DNA from: Listeria_A hofi
GTDB lineage: Bacteria > Bacillota > Bacilli > Lactobacillales > Listeriaceae
Length of the DNA stretch: 64,000 nt
Assembly: GCF_963575615.1 (NCBI RefSeq)
Contig: NZ_CAUYTL010000010.1
Coordinates: 30,800 to 94,799, forward strand
Reading direction: 5' to 3'
The position numbers were made by a program, and so were the translations under genes. Under the pieces are notes generated by a model, which was given only the letters and a program-made list of their open reading frames with translations, was not told where the DNA came from and made no database searches. This document shows, in pieces, positions 25,279 through 32,095 of this stretch; the stretch's first letter is position 1, and every line of letters starts with the position of its first letter.

Positions 25279-27960
25279 ATGCTTAGTAGAAGAGATGAGG
25301 TTTTTAAGCTTCTGAATAATGTAAACGGTAAACTAACAGCGAATGATGTAGCGGAGAAGTTACAGATGGATCGCGCGAATGCGAGTCGTTATTTGAACGA
25401 ACTGTTTAAAGAGAAACAGATTGAGAAACTTCCAGGCAAGCCAGTTCTTTACCAAGCTTTCAAAAAAGAGGAAGCCAAATCAGGAATTAGTAGTACGAAA
25501 ACAGCTTTTGATCGGCTCATTGGTTCTGCGCAAAGCTTAAAAGTGAGTATTCAACAGGCAAAAGCAGCGATTCTTTATCCGCCGAATGGTTTACATACAT
25601 TAATTCTTGGGAAAACAGGTACAGGGAAGTCCTTATTTGCCGAGTGCATGTACAAGTTCGCTCGCGAAGCGGATATGGTTAGAAAGGATGCACCATTCGT
25701 TTCGTTTAACTGTGCGGACTATGCACAAAATCCGCAATTGCTTTTCGGTCATATTTTTGGTGTGATTAAAGGAGCATACACGGGTGCAGAACAGACACGC
25801 GAGGGCTTGCTTGCAAAAGCAGATGGCGGAATTTTGTTTTTAGATGAGATTCACAGGCTGCCTCCAGAAGGCCAAGAAATGTTGTTCACGTTTATTGATA
25901 AAGGTGAGTATCGACCGCTTGGTGAGAGTCAAGCAGTGCATACGGCGGAAGTGCAAATTATTGGGGCAACGACAGAATCACCGGATAATTTTTTATTAGA
26001 AACATTCACTAGGCGGATTCCGATGACAATCACGTTGCCACCACTGGCAGAGCGGCAATTAGAAGAACGTTACGAGCTTATCGAATTTTTCTTATCACAG
26101 GAAGCGACGCGTTTACATCAAACAATTCGCGTTCATCGCCAAGCTTTGATGGCGTTTTTACTCTATCATGCGAGTGCCAATGTTGGTCAACTGCAACGTG
26201 ATTTGAAATTAGCATGTGCGAAGGCATTTTTGCATTATAAGACAAAGGCGACGAATTATATTCTTATTGAGCAGGATGATTTGCCAATTTATGTTCAAAA
26301 AGGGTTACTTCATTTGAAAGATGAGCCGGAGAAGATGAACCGGTTAATTGATGTGAATAAGACGATTTTTAAATTTTACGATACGAGTGAAGCGAATGAT
26401 ATTGCGATTGAAGATGTGGATGACGTATACCAAGCGATTCAAACAAAAGCTGACCAGTTGATGAAAGAAGGCAAGGACCAGTCAGAGCTTGAAGAAGCGC
26501 TTTACGTGGATGTGGATCAATATTTTCATGAGTACATGGGCCAGCTTCCGACGCAGCAATCGGCGAAGGAGATTATTAGTCCGGAAATTTGGCAGCTTAC
26601 GGATCAAGTATATGCTTTAGCAGAACAGCGCTTGGAACGTAAATACAATGAAAAAATGCGTTTTGCGTTTGCGCTCCACTTACAAAGTACCATCGAGAGG
26701 ATTCGCGAACAAAAACATATTGTACATCCAGACTTGAATAATGTCCGCAAAAAATACTCGAAAGAATTCCAAGCAGCGATTGATATTTCGGCTCTATTAG
26801 AACAATCGCTAGGTATTGAAATTCCTTTTGACGAAATCGGTTTTTTGACGATGTTTTTAACAGAGGAAGTCGTGGAATCGATGTTTACACAAGAAGCGCT
26901 AGTCGAGGTTATCGTTATGATGCACGGTCGCTCGGCAGCAACGAGTATGGTTGAAACAGTTCAAGAACTCCTCAATATTGAGTCTGGCACAGCGATGGAC
27001 ATGCCGTTATCAGTCGAAGTAAAAGCGATGTATGAAAAAGTAAAGGCTAAGGTACAACAATTAAATCCGACAAAGGGTGTCTTAATTCTTTCTGATATGG
27101 GCTCTCTGACGTCGTTTGGCAATATGCTAACCGAAGAACTTGGCATTCGCACCAAGACGGTTAGCATGGCGAGCACACCAGTTGTATTAGAGGCTATACG
27201 CAAAGCTTCGTTGGGGCGCGGATTAGAAGATATATATCAGAGTTGCCAACAACTCTTTGAAAATAAATACAAAGCGCAAATTTTACGAACAAAACCAACG
27301 AAAAACGCGGTTATATTTACATGTTTCACAGGAGAAGGTGTAGCAGAACAGTTGCGGTCCCGCGTAGCACCAGTTATCGACGAGTCAAAAGTAGAAATCA
27401 TCGTCTTACAATTTTTGCATAAAGAAGCTTTCCGTGAACGTATAGACCAAATAATGGAAGAATACAACATACTAGCCATCATGGGCTCCGTCGAGTTTCA
27501 GTACCGCGAAATCCCATTTTTCAGCGCCTTAGAGGTATTTTCTGAGGGGGGGATTGACATCGTGAAGCGAATTATCAATGATGAGGTACCATATGACCAG
27601 TTAATTTCCTCTCTAGAAGGTAATTTAAAAGAAGTCGAATCTCCAGAACAACTCGTCTACTTCCTACGCAAAATCATTTCGGAGTTGCAAGTTCAGATGA
27701 ATATAGTGCTTGAACCGGGCGTTGATATTGGGATCATTTTACATCTTGCTTTCCTTGTTGAACGGATGAAACTAGGAGGTGTTGATCGCGAATTCCCGAA
27801 CATCGACGCATTCACGAAACAGCACATGATTGAAATGCAAATTACGCAACAAATGATGGAAAACGTCAATTTGGAGTATAATATTATTGTCCCTCAGTCA
27901 GAAATTGCTTATCTCACGCAAATGATGACAGCAAATAAAGTAATCATGGAAGAAAATTAA
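25279..27960 (+). CDS. LevR/ManR-type sigma-54 activator with PTS regulation domains
   Basis: 893-residue transcription activator. It begins with a winged helix (residues 1-60). The AAA+ sigma-54 interaction domain has Walker A GKTGTGKSLFAE (about 113), the sigma-contact loop GAYTGA (about 164) and FLDEIHRLPPEGQ. Then come two PTS regulation domains (about 460-560 and the last 100 residues) around EIIA-Man-like (VIVMMHGRSAATSM) and EIIB-like parts. Phosphorylation of these histidines by the PTS sets activity according to sugar supply. AAGGAGTCGGGG precedes the ATG. A sigma-54 promoter and PTS genes follow, as with lmo1721-lmo1719. The target is almost certainly the downstream operon. Confidence 0.93.
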   Translation: MLSRRDEVFKLLNNVNGKLTANDVAEKLQMDRANASRYLNELFKEKQIEKLPGKPVLYQAFKKEEAKSGISSTKTAFDRLIGSAQSLKVSIQQAKAAILYPPNGLHTLILGKTGTGKSLFAECMYKFAREADMVRKDAPFVSFNCADYAQNPQLLFGHIFGVIKGAYTGAEQTREGLLAKADGGILFLDEIHRLPPEGQEMLFTFIDKGEYRPLGESQAVHTAEVQIIGATTESPDNFLLETFTRRIPMTITLPPLAERQLEERYELIEFFLSQEATRLHQTIRVHRQALMAFLLYHASANVGQLQRDLKLACAKAFLHYKTKATNYILIEQDDLPIYVQKGLLHLKDEPEKMNRLIDVNKTIFKFYDTSEANDIAIEDVDDVYQAIQTKADQLMKEGKDQSELEEALYVDVDQYFHEYMGQLPTQQSAKEIISPEIWQLTDQVYALAEQRLERKYNEKMRFAFALHLQSTIERIREQKHIVHPDLNNVRKKYSKEFQAAIDISALLEQSLGIEIPFDEIGFLTMFLTEEVVESMFTQEALVEVIVMMHGRSAATSMVETVQELLNIESGTAMDMPLSVEVKAMYEKVKAKVQQLNPTKGVLILSDMGSLTSFGNMLTEELGIRTKTVSMASTPVVLEAIRKASLGRGLEDIYQSCQQLFENKYKAQILRTKPTKNAVIFTCFTGEGVAEQLRSRVAPVIDESKVEIIVLQFLHKEAFRERIDQIMEEYNILAIMGSVEFQYREIPFFSALEVFSEGGIDIVKRIINDEVPYDQLISSLEGNLKEVESPEQLVYFLRKIISELQVQMNIVLEPGVDIGIILHLAFLVERMKLGGVDREFPNIDAFTKQHMIEMQITQQMMENVNLEYNIIVPQSEIAYLTQMMTANKVIMEEN

Positions 27961-27968
27961 ACTAACGA

Positions 27969-28004
27969 GACAAGTGTGTACATAATTTACACACTTGTCT
28001 TTTG
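27969..28004 (+). terminator. Terminator after the activator gene
   Basis: GACAAGTGTGTA and TACACACTTGTC form perfect 12-base arms around a 7-base loop, followed by TTTTG. Confidence 0.88.
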
Positions 28005-28060
28005 TTCTTGTGTAAGCTGATGTTTGGCTTTATCACACGCTTTTATCTAATTTTAAAAGT

Positions 28061-28076
28061 TGGCACGGAACTTGCA
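28061..28076 (+). promoter_or_regulatory. Sigma-54 (-24/-12) promoter of the PTS operon
   Basis: TGGCACGGAACTTGCA fits the consensus TGGCAC-N5-TTGCA exactly. It lies about 50 bases before the PTS IIB start and downstream of a sigma-54 activator gene, so the operon should need RpoN and the LevR-type protein. Confidence 0.92.
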
Positions 28077-28126
28077 TTTATAAAAGTGAGGGTTAAGAAA
28101 TAGCGTTTTAGGGAGGATGAATCGAA

Positions 28127-28435
28127 GTGAAAACAATCTTGTTAGTTTGTTCCGCGGGTATGTCGACCAGTTTGCTAGTTACCAAGATGGAGAAAGCCGC
28201 AGAGGATAGAAATCTCGAAGCTAAGATTTATGCAGTATCAGAAGCGGAGGCACCAGATAATATTGGTAAAATCGATGTGTTATTATTAGGGCCACAAGTC
28301 AAATTTTTAGAAAACAAATTCAAGAAAAAGCTAGAACCACTAGGAAAACCCGTTGCAGTCATCAATAGCATCGATTACGGTATGATGAACGGCGAAAAAG
28401 TTTTAAATCAAGCACTAACTTTACTTGGGGAATAA
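28127..28435 (+). CDS. PTS lactose/cellobiose family IIB
   Basis: 102-residue phosphocarrier. The phosphorylated cysteine is Cys8 in ILLVCSAGMSTSLLV, the P-loop of the lactose/cellobiose (Lac) family IIB. GLLLGPQ-like LLLGPQVKFL and the DYGMMNG end are typical of the chb/lichenan type. The start is GTG at 28127 with GGGAGG before it. It is the first gene after the sigma-54 promoter and works with the IIC and IIA genes downstream. Confidence 0.93.
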   Translation: MKTILLVCSAGMSTSLLVTKMEKAAEDRNLEAKIYAVSEAEAPDNIGKIDVLLLGPQVKFLENKFKKKLEPLGKPVAVINSIDYGMMNGEKVLNQALTLLGE

Positions 28436-28511
28436 GCAGTACATTGCGACTGCTTAAATATAGGAGGGGACAAACGTCTCGTCCAAAATAAAATTATTGG
28501 GGGAAATACAA

Positions 28512-29792
28512 ATGAATGGTTTTATCGCATTTATGGAAAAGTACTTTATTCCTTATGCAGCCAAAGTCGGAGGGCAACGTCATTTAGTTGCAATTCGTGA
28601 TGGTTTCATCACAACAATGCCATTAATGATCTTGGGGTCATTAGGGACGTTAATCAACAGCTTGCCAATTCAGGCTTATCAAGACTTTATGAATAATATT
28701 TTTGGTGAGGCATTGTGGAAATCTTTTGGTGTGAATATTTGGAACGGTACATTCGCGATTCTAGCACTTTTAACTGCTTTTACTGTAGCTTATAACCTAG
28801 CAAAATCATACGATAAAGATGCTTTATCAAGTGGTGTTGTATCTGTTTCTTCTTTCTTTGCCATTGGTGGATTGAATGGATTGAGTTCATCAGGTTTATT
28901 CTTAGCGCTAATTGTATCTTTAATTTCAACAGAGTTATTTATTCGTTTAAGCGGAAATCAAAAACTTATTATTAAAATGCCAGATGGCGTTCCACCAGCT
29001 GTATCTAGATCATTTGCTGCACTGTTTCCTGCAATGATAACAATTAGTGTCTTTGCGCTTTTTACAACAATTCTTTTCGGTCTCGGCGTAAAAGATATCG
29101 TTGGAGAGTTCTACAAGTTAATTCAAGAACCGTTTATGGGACTTGCGAATACTTTGCCAGCAGCGCTATTCCTAGCATTCATTTCTTCATTCTTATGGTT
29201 TTTTGGACTTCACGGTGCAAACATTATCGAGCCATTTATGCAAACAATCAATGCTGATGCAATTGCAAAAAATGTGGATGCTCTTAAACTAGGCTTAGAC
29301 GCTCCTTATATCGTTAACAAACCTTTCTTTGACTCTTTCGTAAACTTAGGCGGAACTGGTGCAACGATTGCAATCATTATTTCGGTGTTCCTATTTGGTC
29401 GCCGCAATAAGCAATATGTAACAGTGTCAGGACTTGCCTCAGCTCCTGGAGTATTCAACATTAACGAACCATTAATGTTTGGTCTACCGATTGTGTTAAA
29501 TCCAATCCTATTCGTACCTTACATTTTGGCTCCACTAGTGCTTGTAACAATCGCTTACTTTGCGACATCACTAGGCATGGTACCAGCAGCAACAATCGTG
29601 ACACCTTGGACTACACCACCGATTGTTGGTGGCGTGCTTGCTACACAAAGTTGGACAGGTGGCGTTCTAGCAGCGGTGAATATCGCAGTAGCCGTACTCA
29701 TCTATGCACCATTCATTAAAGTAGCAGAAATTCAAGAAATTCGTCGCGAAAAAGCAGCAGCAGCCGGCGAACCAACAGAAGATAATTTTTAA
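28512..29792 (+). CDS. PTS lactose/cellobiose family IIC permease
   Basis: 426-residue membrane permease of the Lac family. It starts MNGFIAFMEKYFIPYAAKVG, and contains the substrate-site WFFGLHGANI near residue 235 and FNINEPLMFGLP near residue 315, both family signatures; about ten membrane helices. ATG 28512 is preferred over an upstream TTG at 28497 because GGGGGA lies directly before it. The sugar is likely a beta-linked disaccharide such as cellobiose, chitobiose or a cell-wall fragment, but this is not fixed by sequence. Confidence 0.93.
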   Translation: MNGFIAFMEKYFIPYAAKVGGQRHLVAIRDGFITTMPLMILGSLGTLINSLPIQAYQDFMNNIFGEALWKSFGVNIWNGTFAILALLTAFTVAYNLAKSYDKDALSSGVVSVSSFFAIGGLNGLSSSGLFLALIVSLISTELFIRLSGNQKLIIKMPDGVPPAVSRSFAALFPAMITISVFALFTTILFGLGVKDIVGEFYKLIQEPFMGLANTLPAALFLAFISSFLWFFGLHGANIIEPFMQTINADAIAKNVDALKLGLDAPYIVNKPFFDSFVNLGGTGATIAIIISVFLFGRRNKQYVTVSGLASAPGVFNINEPLMFGLPIVLNPILFVPYILAPLVLVTIAYFATSLGMVPAATIVTPWTTPPIVGGVLATQSWTGGVLAAVNIAVAVLIYAPFIKVAEIQEIRREKAAAAGEPTEDNF

Positions 29793-29800
29793 TATGAAGT

Positions 29801-29914
29801 GCTGATCACGCCCGTTAGCTTCGACAGAAATTGTTAGGGGGCGCAGAAAAAGTCTTCTTTTGACTTTTGCGAAGGCCACGAAATTTCCGAGGAGCTGGCG
29901 TGAGGAGGCCGGAC
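29801..29914 (+). repeat. Hairpin repeat A, tandem copy 1
   Basis: This 114-base intergenic element starts GCTGATCACGCCCGTTAGCT. TCACGCC (29806-29812) pairs with GGCGTGA (29897-29903), AGCT with AGCT, GAAATT with AATTTC, and an inner GACTTTT arm with AAAAAGTC, so the whole unit can fold into one long imperfect hairpin. The next copy begins 125 bases later. Confidence 0.85.
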
Positions 29915-29925
29915 AAAAAAGAAGA

Positions 29926-30039
29926 GCTGACCACGCCCGTTAGCTCCGACAGAAATTGTTAGGGGGCGCAGAAAAAGTCTTCCTTTGACTTTTGCGAAGG
30001 CCACGAAATTTCCGAGGAGCTGGTGTGAGGAAGCCAGAT
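29926..30039 (+). repeat. Hairpin repeat A, tandem copy 2
   Basis: Nearly identical to copy 1, with only scattered substitutions. The outer arms are CCACGCC and GGTGTGA, still mostly paired with one G-T. Together the two copies lengthen the gap between the PTS IIC and IIA genes to more than 370 bases. Confidence 0.85.
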
Positions 30040-30097
30040 AATATGAAAATCAAATGGATGTAGGGCAGATGGATTACATGTTCACTTTGTTCACATG

Positions 30098-30146
30098 CAT
30101 ATTGAGGCTCTAAGTAAGCAGAGTACGCTTTCTAAGAGCCACAACA
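30098..30146 (+). repeat. Hairpin B, copy 2
   Basis: TTGAGGCTCT pairs with AGAGCC and CAA around a loop. Compared with the copy at 16532, GGTTCT/AGAACC has become GGCTCT/AGAGCC, keeping the pairing, and both have CATATTGAGG before and CAACAA after. Confidence 0.65.
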
Positions 30147-30166
30147 ACTAAAGGATGTGGAACTGA

Positions 30167-30472
30167 ATGGAAGAATTAGAACTAACGATTATGAACCTAA
30201 TTATGTTTGGTGGTAACGCAAAAAGCGATGCCATGTTAGCGATTGATGCAGCTAAAAAAGGTGATTTTGCTTTAGCGGACGAACAAATCCAAAAAGCAGA
30301 ACAATCATTGCTCGAAGCGCATCATTCTCAAACAAAACTAATTCAAGGCGAAGCACGCGGTGAAAAAGCAGAAGTATCTTTACTTCTAGTTCACGCACAA
30401 GATCACTTGATGAATGCTATTACATTTAAAGATTTAGCAATCGAGATTGTAGAATTATATCGCGTTAAGTAA
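30167..30472 (+). CDS. PTS lactose/cellobiose family IIA
   Basis: 101-residue helical phosphocarrier. The phosphorylated histidine is His76 in LLLVHAQDHLMNAI, the exact signature of Lac-family IIA. AAAGGATG lies before the ATG. It completes the IIB-IIC-IIA set, but is set apart from IIC by two copies of hairpin repeat A and one hairpin B, which may change mRNA stability or translation between the genes. Confidence 0.93.
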   Translation: MEELELTIMNLIMFGGNAKSDAMLAIDAAKKGDFALADEQIQKAEQSLLEAHHSQTKLIQGEARGEKAEVSLLLVHAQDHLMNAITFKDLAIEIVELYRVK

Positions 30473-30477
30473 CTATA

Positions 30478-30516
30478 AAAATGGGGATGAGGAATTTTCC
30501 TCATCCCCATTTTAAC
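30478..30516 (+). terminator. Terminator between PTS IIA and the MupG-like gene
   Basis: AAAATGGGGATGAGG and CCTCATCCCCATTTT form perfect 15-base arms around a 6-base loop. As the next gene starts only 30 bases on, it may act as partial terminator or mRNA 3'-end protector within the operon. Confidence 0.85.
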
Positions 30517-30544
30517 TATTGATAAGAGAGGAAGTTTACTTATT

Positions 30545-31630
30545 ATGAGAAAATTAGGTATTTCAGTATTCCCACAACATGCCCCATTGGAGGATTCATT
30601 AAACTACATCGAAACTGCTGCAAAGTATGGTTTTAGCCGCATTTTCACATGTTTAATCTCAGCAAATGACGAAGAAGAGTTTGCAAAACTAGAAACAATT
30701 TGTCAAACAGCGAATAAATTAGGTTACGAAGTTATTGCTGATGTCGATCCGGGTGTTTTTGCTTCACTAAATTTGACGTATCAGGACTTAGGCCGCTTTA
30801 AAGAATTAGGATTATCCGGTTTGCGTTTAGATTTAGGTTTTTCTGGTGCAGAAGAAGCGGCGATGTCGTTTGATGATAATGATTTACAAATTGAGCTTAA
30901 TATTTCTAACGGCACGAAATATGTTGATAATATTTTGTCGTACCAAGCGAATACAGCAAATATTATTGGTTGTCATAATTTTTATCCACGTCGTTATACA
31001 GCGCTTTCTCGTGAGCATTTCCTTCGTACAAGCGCCCAATTCAAAAAATTCAACTTGCGCACTGCAGCTTTCGTTTCGTCTAACGCAGGTAAATTTGGAC
31101 CGTGGTTTGTCGTTGATGGTGGCCTTCCAACGTTAGAGGAGCATCGTGGCATGTCGATTACAGTACAAGCAAAAGATTTATGGAACACCGGGTTAATCGA
31201 TGATGTTATTATCGGCAATATGTACGCGTCAGAAGAAGAGTTAAAAGCACTTGGTGAACTAAATCGCAATGAGTTAGAACTTGCTGTGACATTTGTTGAC
31301 GGCGCGACACCAGTCGAAAAAGAAATCGTAACAACGCAAAAACATTTCAATCGCGGTGATGCTTCTGAGTACGTATTGCGCTCGACAATGACACGTGTAA
31401 ACTTCAAACAACACGAGTTCCCAGCACATGACACAGACACAATCGAACTTGGTGATGTTACTATCGATAACAATGGCTACGAACGCTACAAAGGCGAAAT
31501 GCAGGTGGCTCTGCGTGAAATGGAGAACTCGGGTAACACAAATATCGTTGGGCGCGTTATCCCAGAAGAGCGTTACTTATTAAAAACAATCCAACCATGG
31601 CAACACTTCCGTTTGAAAGAACATAAGTAA
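30545..31630 (+). CDS. MupG-like (DUF871) 6-phospho-N-acetylmuramidase
   Basis: 361-residue TIM-barrel protein of the DUF871/MupG family. It starts MRKLGISVFPQHAPLEDSLNY; the barrel continues through GYEVIADVDPGVFASL and ends with the small C-terminal domain seen in this family (GRVIPEERYLLKTIQPWQ). S. aureus MupG splits MurNAc-6-phosphate-GlcNAc taken up by the PTS during cell-wall recycling. Its position after a Lac-family PTS suggests the imported, phosphorylated sugar is such a fragment or a related 6-phospho-glycoside. The ribosome site is GAGAGGAAG. Confidence 0.82.
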   Translation: MRKLGISVFPQHAPLEDSLNYIETAAKYGFSRIFTCLISANDEEEFAKLETICQTANKLGYEVIADVDPGVFASLNLTYQDLGRFKELGLSGLRLDLGFSGAEEAAMSFDDNDLQIELNISNGTKYVDNILSYQANTANIIGCHNFYPRRYTALSREHFLRTSAQFKKFNLRTAAFVSSNAGKFGPWFVVDGGLPTLEEHRGMSITVQAKDLWNTGLIDDVIIGNMYASEEELKALGELNRNELELAVTFVDGATPVEKEIVTTQKHFNRGDASEYVLRSTMTRVNFKQHEFPAHDTDTIELGDVTIDNNGYERYKGEMQVALREMENSGNTNIVGRVIPEERYLLKTIQPWQHFRLKEHK

Positions 31631-31664
31631 AGTAGTGAATACAAGAGTCTGGGGCATAACCGAA

Positions 31665-31994
31665 ATAAATCGGCGACAAGCGCTCGCATTGTTGGGACTG
31701 TTCGGGTAATGAGTTACAGTCCCAATATGCCTATGAGCATCACGAATAGGCGTTCTTTCAGGATATTTAGAATAAGGATGGAGAACAATCGAGCGGTTCT
31801 GCTACACAAGAGCAGTTTCGCTTAACTTCTTGCATGGTCGAGGAAACTACCCTCTCCCTGCTTTCAGTCATCACGTACAGTCGTACGCTCCGCTTCCGGT
31901 TTCCACCAAATCCCCAGAATACAAACGCTTTCGCTCGATTTGTGTAAAGCTTAATCTTCGTCTTACCCAAAATAATGGGCGAGGCGATTTTTTC
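31665..31994 (+). repeat. Element C, copy split by a 251-base insertion
   Basis: The first 22 bases of element C (31665-31686) and the remainder (from 31938) match the intact copy at 22233. They are separated by 251 bases (31687-31937), bordered by the six-base direct repeat CGCTCG. The insert contains a perfect 10-base hairpin, TTGGGACTGT (31692-31701) with ACAGTCCCAA (31716-31725), then GCCTAT/ATAGGC followed by GTTCTTTC, and no convincing gene. The right end keeps the terminator CGTCTTACCCA/TGGGCGAGGCG plus T-run. This element accounts for most of the gap before the YhgE-like gene. Confidence 0.6.
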
Positions 31995-32095
31995 GTATTA
32001 GGAGTTTTGTCTCGGCCTCTTGTATTTTTTTGTTTGCAGTTAATCTGCCTGCCCTGTATAATCGGACGTGAAGTAAGACAAGAGGGGTGCGATGA

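Noticed and set aside
31767..31970. 67-codon minus-strand frame in the insertion of element C
   Set aside because: It crosses the insertion boundary and hairpins and shows no family resemblance.
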